A stretch of DNA of 64,000 bases from Egaibacter sp046050465 (GTDB lineage: Bacteria; Pseudomonadota; Gammaproteobacteria; Burkholderiales; Burkholderiaceae_C): contig JBJOPS010000011.1 in the NCBI GenBank assembly GCA_046050465.1, positions 36,672 to 100,671 on the forward strand. The letters run 5' to 3'. A program made the translations under genes and the position numbers. The notes beneath the pieces were generated by a model. The model worked only from the letters and a program-made list of their open reading frames with translations, ran no database searches and was not told the DNA's origin. Below, in pieces: positions 17,538-24,760 of the stretch. The number at the start of each line of letters is the position of its first letter. The first letter of the stretch is position 1.

Positions 17538-18629
17538 TTATGCATAAAGCACGCCACGGCGCATCTGGTCGAGTTCCATGGTCTCAAACAGCGCCTTGAA
17601 ATTGCCTTCACCAAAACCCTCGTTCCCCTTACGCTGGATAAACTCGAAAAATATGGGGCCGAGCTGGTTCTCGCTGAAGATCTGCAGCAACAATTCACCA
17701 CGTTGTCCGTCAAGCAGGATGTTGCGCTGCTGCAGCGCCACCACGTCTTCACCGTGGCCGGGAATGCGTTTTTCCAGCAGCCCGTAATAGGTTTCACTGG
17801 TGTTGAGCAGTTTGACGCCGCTCATCTGCAACGCGTCCACTGAAGCGATAAGGTCCGTCGAACCCAATGCAATGTGCTGAATGCCCTCGCCGTGGTAACG
17901 GTCCAGGTATTCCTGAATTTGTCCGGCCTTCTCGTTACCCTCTTCGTTGATTGGGATGCGGATCTTGCCGCAGGGGCTTGTCATGGCCTTGCTCTTGACG
18001 CCTGTGGCCTGACCCTCCAGATCAAAGTAGCGCACCTCGCGGAAGTTGAACAAACGCTCATAGAAATCAGCCCACTCGCCCATGCGGCCCCGATGCACGT
18101 TGTGGGTGAGGTGATCGATGTAGGTGAGCCCGTGGCCAATTGGGTTCAGTGCTTCGGCAGCGGTGATGCCGGGCAGTGCTTCGAAGTCCACATCAAAGAA
18201 GCCGATGTTGCCTATATCGCCGTCTTTAGCGCCATTTTTGCCACGCCACCGGTCCACCAGATAAATCAGGCTGTCGCCAATGCCCTTGATGGCCGGGATG
18301 TTGAGTTCGCCCGGCCCCGCTTTGCCGGCGTAGCCAAATGCGCCCAGATCCAGCGCGCGCTCGTAGGCACTTTTAACGTCCTGGACGCGAAACGCAATGG
18401 CGCAAATACTGGGCCCGTGCAGACGTGCAAAGCGCTGGGCGAACGAATCCGGCTCGGCATTGATGAGGAAGTTGATGCCCCCCTGACGGTAAAGCGTGAC
18501 GTCTTTGTGCCGGTGCTTTGCCACAGGCACAAAGCCCATGCGCTCGAACAATGCGCCCATGGCTACGGGGTCGGGGGCTGCGTACTCAATGAACTCAAAG
18601 CCGTCGGTTCCCATCGGGTTTTCCCACAT
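17538..18629 (-). CDS. hppD: 4-hydroxyphenylpyruvate dioxygenase
   Basis: 363 residues from the ATG at 18629 (MWENPMGTDGFEFIEYAAPD) with GGAGA upstream; the longer frame runs into the Lrp promoter. Fe(II) enzyme converting 4-hydroxyphenylpyruvate to homogentisate in tyrosine catabolism. Metal ligands are in YIDHLTHNVHRG, GIQHIALGS and FFEFIQRKGNEGFGEGNF, the last being the HPPD C-terminal signature. Homogentisate dioxygenase is not adjacent. It is divergent from an Lrp/AsnC regulator, likely its controller. Confidence 0.95.
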   Translation of the reverse strand: MWENPMGTDGFEFIEYAAPDPVAMGALFERMGFVPVAKHRHKDVTLYRQGGINFLINAEPDSFAQRFARLHGPSICAIAFRVQDVKSAYERALDLGAFGYAGKAGPGELNIPAIKGIGDSLIYLVDRWRGKNGAKDGDIGNIGFFDVDFEALPGITAAEALNPIGHGLTYIDHLTHNVHRGRMGEWADFYERLFNFREVRYFDLEGQATGVKSKAMTSPCGKIRIPINEEGNEKAGQIQEYLDRYHGEGIQHIALGSTDLIASVDALQMSGVKLLNTSETYYGLLEKRIPGHGEDVVALQQRNILLDGQRGELLLQIFSENQLGPIFFEFIQRKGNEGFGEGNFKALFETMELDQMRRGVLYA

Positions 18630-18742
18630 CGTTTTGTCTCCGGTTGAAGTGCGTGCAACTTTATGGGCAGGAGCAGTGTGTTTTCCTGCAATTTGATGCT
18701 TTTGATTTGCACAATACACAATAAACCTGCAAAATTTCCACC
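18630..18742. promoter_or_regulatory. AT-rich divergent promoter of hppD and the Lrp-type regulator
   Basis: This 113-bp gap is clearly AT-richer than its surroundings. The heptamer CCTGCAA occurs twice about 40 bp apart, and TTTGC...GCAAA arms flank the centre. These are candidate binding sites for the divergently encoded Lrp/AsnC protein. No single -35/-10 pair is convincing. Confidence 0.4.
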
Positions 18743-19216
18743 ATGGAAGCACTCGACAAGACAGACCGGCAAATACTACGCATCCTGCAAGCGGATGGCC
18801 GTGCCACCTTCGATCGCATTGCAGAGGCTGTGAGCCTGTCGCCCAGCGCCGTGCTGCGCAGGGTCAAACGGCTGGAGGAATCTGGCGTGATTGATCGGTA
18901 TGTTGCCCTGGTCAAACCCGAAGCTGTGGGCTTGGGGCTGACGGCCTGCATCAATGTCCGGCTGGAAAAACATACCGAAAGCCACAAACGCAACCCGATG
19001 GACCTGTTTCGGTCCAGTGTGCAAACCTGGCCGGAGGTGGTGGAATGTGCGGCCCTGACCGGTGAGATGGACTACTTGTTAAGGGTGTTAGTTAAAGATA
19101 TGAGTGCGTACTCACACTTCGTTATGGATACGTTATTAAAGCACCCCAGTGTGCAGGATTGCAAAACCAGCTTCATGCTGGACCGGGTAAAAATGACCAC
19201 AATCATGCCTTTGTAG
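18743..19216 (+). CDS. Lrp/AsnC-family transcriptional regulator
   Basis: 157 residues. The N-terminal winged HTH (DKTDRQILRILQADGRATFDRIAEAV, SPSAVLRRVKRLEESGVID) is followed by the RAM effector domain (VVECAALTGEMDYLLRVLVKDMSAYSHFV). Being divergent from hppD, it is likely a tyrosine/4-hydroxyphenylpyruvate-responsive regulator (HpdR-like); that is inference. The 3' half from 19074 to 19140 is noticeably AT-rich. Confidence 0.88.
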   Translation: MEALDKTDRQILRILQADGRATFDRIAEAVSLSPSAVLRRVKRLEESGVIDRYVALVKPEAVGLGLTACINVRLEKHTESHKRNPMDLFRSSVQTWPEVVECAALTGEMDYLLRVLVKDMSAYSHFVMDTLLKHPSVQDCKTSFMLDRVKMTTIMPL

Positions 19217-19231
19217 CGCGATCTACGCCTG

Positions 19232-19351
19232 ATGTTTATGCATGCACTCAGTGAGAACACGGCCACACTGGACACATGGGTGACGGAAATGGTGGAGGAG
19301 AACCTGGCTCAGGCTGACTACCATCTGAAGCTGCAGGCTAAACAATTTTGA
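19232..19351 (+). CDS. Possible small ORF (39 residues), unknown
   Basis: An ATG at 19232 opens MFMHALSENTATLDTWVTEM and continues to a TGA at 19351 in the same frame as the upstream Lrp gene, six codons after its stop (five intervening codons). The peptide is acidic and helix-prone, without membrane segment. No ribosome binding site is obvious. It could be a remnant or chance. The rest of the 277-bp gap before corC shows nothing else. Confidence 0.25.
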   Translation: MFMHALSENTATLDTWVTEMVEENLAQADYHLKLQAKQF

Positions 19352-19493
19352 GCATTTCTGGTGGATGTTCAGGATGTGCGAAAAGGCGTTCTTCGAGTCC
19401 AGCAAAAACTGCCGATGTAGCCTGACAGGATGCGGTATTTGGCAATCCGCTATCCTTACGGCTTCGCAATAACGGCATGTCCTGCCTTCGGCT

Positions 19494-20363
19494 GTGTCAG
19501 ATCCACACCCCGCGCGCGCTTCCGAAAAGGAAGACAAGCGCACTTTTTTGCAAAAACTGGCCGAGTTCATACACCCGGGCCCAGACTCTACGGCCGAGTT
19601 GATCGAGACGCTGGCCGAGGCGGAAGACAACAACATCATTGGCGCAGAGTCGCGGATCATGCTCGAAGGCGTGATCCGCATGGCCGACATGACTGCCGCC
19701 GACGTGATGGTGCCGGCCACCCGGATGGACCTGGTCAATATCGGAGCGACCTTTGATGACCTGTTGCACACGGTCATTGATACGGCGCACTCCCGATTTC
19801 CTGTTTTTGAAAACGAGCGCGAGAACATCATTGGCATCCTTATGGCCAAGGACTTGCTCAAATTGCAGCGAGCGCCTGAACTCAACATCCGTGCACTGCT
19901 GCGCCCGGCGGTGTTTGTACCCGAGAGCAAGGGGCTGAACGACTTGCTGCGCGATTTCCGGGGCAACCGTAATCACCTGGCCATCACCATTGACGAGTTT
20001 GGCCGGGTGGCCGGGCTGGTCACCATTGAGGATGTGCTGGAGCAAATCGTGGGCGAGATTGAAGACGAGTTCGATATCGCCGAAGACGAGGGCGATATTT
20101 TTGGCCTGGCTGACAAAACCTACCGTGTGAGCGGCGACACTGCCATTGAGCGGGTGAACGATGCCTTTGGCGTGACGCTTGTGGGATCCGACCCCGATGA
20201 TCAGTTCGACACCATCGGCGGCCTGATCGCGCATGAAATGGGCCACGTGCCAAAAAAGGGTGAGCGACATACATTGGCTGGACTGAACTTTGTGGTTTTG
20301 CACACCAAGGGTGGCGCGGTCAAGTGGTTCAAAGTGTCGCCCGCGGCCAACATGGTTGCATAA
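19494..20363 (+). CDS. corC: CorC/HlyC-family CBS-domain protein (YbeX-like)
   Basis: 289 residues beginning at a GTG (MSDPHPARASEKEDK). No membrane domain. It contains two CBS motifs (ADVMVPATRMDLVNI and AHSRFPVFENERENIIGILMAKDLL; then LAITIDEFGRVAGLVTIEDVLEQIVGEIEDEFD) and a C-terminal CorC/HlyC transporter-associated domain (FDTIGGLIAHEMGHVPKKGERH). In proteobacteria this gene precedes lnt, as here (3-bp gap). Described roles are in magnesium/cobalt efflux and ribosome-related processes. Confidence 0.92.
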   Translation: MSDPHPARASEKEDKRTFLQKLAEFIHPGPDSTAELIETLAEAEDNNIIGAESRIMLEGVIRMADMTAADVMVPATRMDLVNIGATFDDLLHTVIDTAHSRFPVFENERENIIGILMAKDLLKLQRAPELNIRALLRPAVFVPESKGLNDLLRDFRGNRNHLAITIDEFGRVAGLVTIEDVLEQIVGEIEDEFDIAEDEGDIFGLADKTYRVSGDTAIERVNDAFGVTLVGSDPDDQFDTIGGLIAHEMGHVPKKGERHTLAGLNFVVLHTKGGAVKWFKVSPAANMVA

Positions 20364-20366
20364 AGC

Positions 20367-21968
20367 GTGTGTGCCATCACGGCAGTGCGGATGTCTGCTT
20401 CTTTCTCCCTGAGATTTGCTATTGTTTTAATAGCGGGTTGTGCCCATGCAGCAAGCGTCGCGTGGCCTTTTTCTTTTGGATTCCCTCCTGGCTTGCCAGT
20501 TTGGTGGCTGCAGTTGCTGGCGCTGGGCCTGCTTGCCTGGTCGCTGAACCAGGCAGGCACCACCTGGCGGCAAGCGTTCCTGCTGGGCTGGCTGTTTGCG
20601 GTGTCCTGGCTGACGGGCACTTTCTGGTGGCTTTTCATTTCCATGCACACCTATGGGGGCCTGGCTGCACCGCTGGCGGCAATGGCTGTGGTGGGCCTTG
20701 CGGCGCTGCTGGCCCTGTATTACGCCATTTTTTTTGGTGCTTTTAGTGCTCTAGCCCTTGTCAGTAAAGCGTGGAGTGCTATTGTTTTTGCAGCATTCTG
20801 GCTATTGGCGGAGATGGCACGGGGCGTCTGGTTGACCGGCTTTGGCTGGGGAGCGTCAGGTTACGCGCACGTAGATGGCTTGCTGGCAGGTTATGCGCCA
20901 TGGGTTGGCGCTTATGGCCTGTGCTTCATCAGCGCCTGGCTGGCGATGACCACTTCTCAGGTGTTCGCCTGCGGTCCCTGGCAACGTGTAGCAGCCCTGT
21001 TGGTTTTGACGCTGCCCTCAGTGGCGCAAATGGGTGGAAACGAAAGTGACGCCACGTTTTCCAACTCTGCGGGGCGCCTGTCGATCACCCTGCTTCAGGG
21101 CAATATCCCGCAAGACGAAAAATTCCAGCCGGGAACAGGTGTGGTGGAGTCCCTTCGCTGGTATGGAGCACAGTTGCAGGTGGCCAATACCGACCTGGTG
21201 GTTTCGCCCGAGACGGCCATTCCACTGCTGCCGCAGCAATTGCCAGAAGGATATTGGGATGAATTGAAAGGCACCTTTCAGGCGCCAGCCAAAGCCGGGT
21301 CTAAGTCAGCCGCCATCATTGGCATTCCGTTGGGAAGCTATGAAGATGGGTACACCAACTCGGTTATCGGGCTGAAAGGGGATCAGCAGGCCATCTACCA
21401 GTACGACAAACACCACCTGGTGCCATTTGGCGAATTCATCCCACCCCTGTTCAAGTGGTTCACGGCGATGATGAATATCCCTTTGGGTGATTTCAACCGG
21501 GGTGTCGTTGGGCAGCCTTCATTTGAAGTGGCCGGGCAACGATTGGCGCCCAACGTCTGCTACGAAGATCTGTTTGGTGAAGAGTTGGGTGCGCGGTTCG
21601 TCAACCCCGTTGCTGCGCCGACCATCTTTGTCAACGTCAGCAATATCGGCTGGTTTGGCAATACGGTGGCCATCGATCAGCATCTTCAAATCTCCCGCAT
21701 GCGGGCACTGGAGTTTGAGCGCCCGTTTGTGCGTGCCACCAATACCGGTGCCACCGTCATCATTGATCACCGTGGTGTCGTTACACAGTCGTTGCCGCGA
21801 CACACAAAGGGCGTGTTGACGGGCGAAGTCGAGGGGCGCAACGGTGTGACGCCGTTTGCCTGGTGGGTATCACGGCTGGGGCTCTGGCCGTTCTGGGTTT
21901 TGGGGTTTGGGCTGGCCGCTACGGCAGCGCTGCAGCAGCGGCGTTTGTCCAGATTCAGTCGGGCTTGA
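20367..21968 (+). CDS. lnt: Apolipoprotein N-acyltransferase
   Basis: 533 residues from a GTG at 20367 (an ATG at 20391 is an alternative). Inner-membrane enzyme adding the third acyl chain to lipoproteins. The N-terminal third is multi-pass membrane. The nitrilase-fold catalytic triad is visible: Glu in VVSPETAIPLL, Lys in YQYDKHHLVPFGEFIPP, Cys in APNVCYEDLFGEE. Two segments of the membrane half (20416-20476 and 20735-20793) look like copies of the window's interspersed repeat translated in frame. It overlaps the convergent epsI by 14 bp. Confidence 0.95.
   Translation: MCAITAVRMSASFSLRFAIVLIAGCAHAASVAWPFSFGFPPGLPVWWLQLLALGLLAWSLNQAGTTWRQAFLLGWLFAVSWLTGTFWWLFISMHTYGGLAAPLAAMAVVGLAALLALYYAIFFGAFSALALVSKAWSAIVFAAFWLLAEMARGVWLTGFGWGASGYAHVDGLLAGYAPWVGAYGLCFISAWLAMTTSQVFACGPWQRVAALLVLTLPSVAQMGGNESDATFSNSAGRLSITLLQGNIPQDEKFQPGTGVVESLRWYGAQLQVANTDLVVSPETAIPLLPQQLPEGYWDELKGTFQAPAKAGSKSAAIIGIPLGSYEDGYTNSVIGLKGDQQAIYQYDKHHLVPFGEFIPPLFKWFTAMMNIPLGDFNRGVVGQPSFEVAGQRLAPNVCYEDLFGEELGARFVNPVAAPTIFVNVSNIGWFGNTVAIDQHLQISRMRALEFERPFVRATNTGATVIIDHRGVVTQSLPRHTKGVLTGEVEGRNGVTPFAWWVSRLGLWPFWVLGFGLAATAALQQRRLSRFSRA
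20416..20476 (+). repeat. Two-hairpin repeat, copy 2 (inside lnt)
   Basis: Contains TTGCTATTGTTTTAATAGC (first hairpin arms GCTATT/AATAGC), then GGGTTGTGCCC, CAAGCG and GTGGCCTTTTTC in the order seen in other copies. Read in frame it encodes part of the first membrane segment of Lnt (FAIVLIAGCAHAAS). Confidence 0.6.
20735..20793 (-). repeat. Two-hairpin repeat, copy 3 (inside lnt)
   Basis: On the minus strand it holds AATAGCACTCCACGCTTTAC followed by GACAAGGGCTAGAGCAC, matching the TAGCTnCTnnCGC...AAGGGCTAGAG core. In frame on the plus strand it encodes GAFSALALVSKAWSAIVFAA in a variable loop/membrane region of Lnt. Confidence 0.65.
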
Positions 21969-22644
21969 TGCCAAATACCCGGTCTTTGGCGGGTTCGGGA
22001 AAAGCTGCCGCCATTTCGTTGAGAAACCGCGCCTGAACCTGGTAGCCGTGATTCATGTCGGCGTCTATGCTGGATACGCGGATCAGCATGCCATCGGGAA
22101 TCAACCCTTTGAGTCCCAGACGGAATTGCGCCAGTTTTTGATCGGTTCTTGAAACAGTAACCTGGTCACCAACGACCAGCCAGTAGGTAATAGGCTCCTG
22201 GCGTGGACCCAGTTTCGCCATCAGCTGACGGGTCGAAACCTGGCGACCGGCCAGATTCAGATGCCCTGTGGTGTTGGACGTGATCTGGAAGCCCTGCGCC
22301 GGATAACAAACCTCTGGCAGGTGAGCCCGGGTACCGTCAGACTGGTCGCCGCCATAGGCTACCGACAGCATGATGCGATCGTCATCGGCGTTGACGTACG
22401 TTCGGGTCAGTGTCTGGTTGTAAATGCTGTTCAACAGCGCCTGCGTGTCCGGTGACGGCAGGATCATGGGCATGCTGGTGTCAATGCGCCAGGTTCCGAA
22501 CTGTGCGGGGAACAATGTTTCCAGATTGGGTTTGCCCAGCGTGTCGGTCATGTACACGGTTGGCTTGGTGAAGTGCGCCAGTGCTGCCGTGGTGAAGATG
22601 GCGCACACCACGACAAGGGCGCGTAGACGAGACCCGCTTATCAT
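21955..22644 (-). CDS. epsI: EpsI: exosortase-associated protein
   Basis: 229 residues with an N-terminal membrane anchor (LRALVVVCAIFTTAALAHF). The EpsI signature region RAHLPEVCYPAQGF (conserved His/Cys) is followed by TYWLVVGDQVTVSRTDQKLAQF. EpsI proteins accompany or are fused to exosortases and are needed in extracellular polysaccharide and PEP-CTERM protein systems; the exact reaction is unsettled. It overlaps the exosortase gene by 4 bp, so the two are coupled. Confidence 0.9.
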   Translation of the reverse strand: MISGSRLRALVVVCAIFTTAALAHFTKPTVYMTDTLGKPNLETLFPAQFGTWRIDTSMPMILPSPDTQALLNSIYNQTLTRTYVNADDDRIMLSVAYGGDQSDGTRAHLPEVCYPAQGFQITSNTTGHLNLAGRQVSTRQLMAKLGPRQEPITYWLVVGDQVTVSRTDQKLAQFRLGLKGLIPDGMLIRVSSIDADMNHGYQVQARFLNEMAAAFPEPAKDRVFGIKPD

Positions 22645-23546
22645 GCCTTGTCTTCCTTGAATATCCAGCCCAAAGCGTGGTCAGCCGCCAGCACGAACAC
22701 AAGTCCCACGATAAAAAGAACCATGCCGGCAAAGCTGTGGACAAAGCCCTGACCCGCGGCATCACCAAAGTGGTAGGTCACCAGAACCAGAATCATCACG
22801 CGCACGATGTTGGCTCCAAACGCAATGGGAATGACCAGAATCGCCAGCGTGATGTTGCGGGCGACGGATGTGTATTTCATCAGGTTCATATACAGAAGGC
22901 CCAGGGCCTCCAGTGTGAACATCGAGTTCAGGCCGGCACACGCGTCGGCGACCAGCAACTGGTATTGCCCGACGTTCAAAATGACGCCAACCCGGCTGAC
23001 GGGATAGTTCAAGGCATAGAGCAGGTTGGCGGCAACGGTAGATACCGCAGACTTCAGCGGGCCGGTGACGATGGCCACGCCAGCTTCTGGAAAGGGGGTC
23101 ATGAAAAACATGAAGAACAAGGGAAACCAGACCAGCCTGAGTGCCTGACGACCCAGAAACATCAGAATCAAGGCCGTAATCACCAGCAGTTGCGAGCCCA
23201 CTTCCAGCATCAGGAAGGACTGCGAACGCCCTAAAACATAAACGATCAGACCCAGGGCCAGAATCGGTACGCCCGTCCAAAGGGCTGGGGCCGCCGGCAA
23301 GGCGGCCAATTCGTGGCGTTTGCTGTAAAACAGCCATATGGAGACGGCCAGGATGATGGGCCCATGCCCCTGCTCATCAGTTGACCAGACGGAGCGCGCC
23401 AGTTCGAAGTAGCTGGGGATGTACAGCAACGCAAAACCAGCGATCAGCAGACCACATACCACGACGTCCGTGCCTGCCGGCAAGATGGAGTCGCGTGAGT
23501 CACTGGGGGTTTCGTTTTTTTCGGATAGAGATAAAAGTCTTGGCAT
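22641..23546 (-). CDS. xrtB: Exosortase (XrtB/EpsH type)
   Basis: 301 residues, about eight transmembrane segments. The exosortase catalytic triad can be placed: Cys203 in LLVADACAGLNSMFTLEAL, Arg249 in ANIVRVMILVLVTYHFGD and His270 in GQGFVHSFAGMVLF. These proteins are thought to process PEP-CTERM-tagged exported proteins alongside exopolysaccharide. I assign subtype B from overall resemblance and adjacency to EpsI. No PEP-CTERM target or polysaccharide gene is adjacent; the sugar locus starts 33 kb away. Confidence 0.85.
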   Translation of the reverse strand: MPRLLSLSEKNETPSDSRDSILPAGTDVVVCGLLIAGFALLYIPSYFELARSVWSTDEQGHGPIILAVSIWLFYSKRHELAALPAAPALWTGVPILALGLIVYVLGRSQSFLMLEVGSQLLVITALILMFLGRQALRLVWFPLFFMFFMTPFPEAGVAIVTGPLKSAVSTVAANLLYALNYPVSRVGVILNVGQYQLLVADACAGLNSMFTLEALGLLYMNLMKYTSVARNITLAILVIPIAFGANIVRVMILVLVTYHFGDAAGQGFVHSFAGMVLFIVGLVFVLAADHALGWIFKEDKA

Positions 23547-23827
23547 GCAGGTTCAAATGGCCGGAACGCATCGTGATGGCAAAGATCAAGTGGGCGACAA
23601 TAACAAAGAATCCGGTGTTTTGAAGATCCTGCTGACACGGAAAAGGCCACTATTTAACGATTTTGGACAATTTGGTTGCCGGTTTTGCACGTGTTACCCA
23701 CTTTTTTATCCTGAAACAGGAGATGGGCGGTCGTCGAGTTCCGCAATCAAAACCCGCTATGCCGAGGGTGATTCAGGCGGGAAGCCCCGTAAAATCAGAG
23801 GCTGTTCCCGAGAATTCCGGCCTCTTT
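23547..23827. other. Intergenic region between exosortase and glyQ
   Basis: This divergent 281-bp gap must hold promoters for the exosortase pair and for glyQS. It is locally AT-rich around 23600-23680. A 55-codon open extension of glyQ crosses it but lacks GlyQ homology. I see no T-box, riboswitch or clear operator. Confidence 0.5.
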
Positions 23828-24742
23828 ATGCTGACCTTCCAACAAATCATCCTGAAATTGCAGTCTTACTGGGCAGATCACGGCTGTGCGCTTTTGCAGC
23901 CTTATGACATGGAGGTGGGCGCCGGCACCTCGCATACGGCGACGTTTTTAAGGGCCATAGGCCCCGAGCCATGGAAGGCTGCTTATGTGCAACCGAGTCG
24001 CCGCCCCAAAGATGGTCGTTATGGCGAAAACCCCAACCGATTGCAGCATTACTACCAATACCAGGTGGTGCTGAAGCCCGCGCCGGCCAATATTCTGGAA
24101 CTGTATTTGGGGTCACTCGAAGCCTTGGGCTTTGATCTGAAAAAGAACGATATCCGGTTCGTGGAAGACGATTGGGAGAACCCGACGCTGGGTGCCTGGG
24201 GTCTGGGCTGGGAAGTCTGGCTCAACGGCATGGAAGTCACCCAGTTCACTTACTTCCAGCAGGTCGGCGGCATTGATTGCAAACCCGCCACAGGCGAGAT
24301 CACCTATGGTCTGGAGCGTCTGGCCATGTACCTGCAGGGCGTGAACAACGTCTACAACCTGAAGTGGACTGAAGGTTTGAGTTATGGCGATGTGTACAAG
24401 CAAAACGAGGTGGAACAGTCCACTTACAACTTTGAACACAGCGACGCGGACTTTCTGTTTACGGCCTTCACCGCACATGAAAAGCAGGCCAGGCATCTGA
24501 TAGAGGCACAGCTGGCTTTGCCAGCATATGAACAGGTGCTGAAGGCTGCGCACAGCTTTAACCTGCTCGATGCGCGTGGTGCCATCAGCGTGACCGAGCG
24601 GGCTGCCTATATTGGCCGCATCCGTAACCTGGCGCGTGCTGTGGCGCAAAGCTATTTTGAGAGCCGCGAGCGCCTGGGTTTCCCCATGGCTCCGCGCGAA
24701 TGGGTGGCGCAGATGGCCCCGACGACGAAGAAAGCCGCGTAA
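23828..24742 (+). CDS. glyQ: Glycine--tRNA ligase alpha subunit
   Basis: 304 residues from the ATG at 23828 (MLTFQQIILKLQSYWADHGC), the family's canonical start; the in-frame extension to 23663 is rejected. Class II synthetase motifs: QPYDMEVGAGTSHTATFLRA, QPSRRPKDGRYGENPNRLQHYYQYQVVLKP and GEITYGLERLAMYLQGV. It forms the alpha2beta2 bacterial GlyRS with the adjacent glyS (18 bp gap). Confidence 0.97.
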   Translation: MLTFQQIILKLQSYWADHGCALLQPYDMEVGAGTSHTATFLRAIGPEPWKAAYVQPSRRPKDGRYGENPNRLQHYYQYQVVLKPAPANILELYLGSLEALGFDLKKNDIRFVEDDWENPTLGAWGLGWEVWLNGMEVTQFTYFQQVGGIDCKPATGEITYGLERLAMYLQGVNNVYNLKWTEGLSYGDVYKQNEVEQSTYNFEHSDADFLFTAFTAHEKQARHLIEAQLALPAYEQVLKAAHSFNLLDARGAISVTERAAYIGRIRNLARAVAQSYFESRERLGFPMAPREWVAQMAPTTKKAA

Positions 24743-24760
24743 GCGAAGGCGACAACAACA

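Noticed and set aside
23663..23827. 55-codon N-terminal extension of glyQ
   Set aside because: GlyQ canonically starts MLTFQQIILKLQ-like at 23828; the extension has no similarity to the family.
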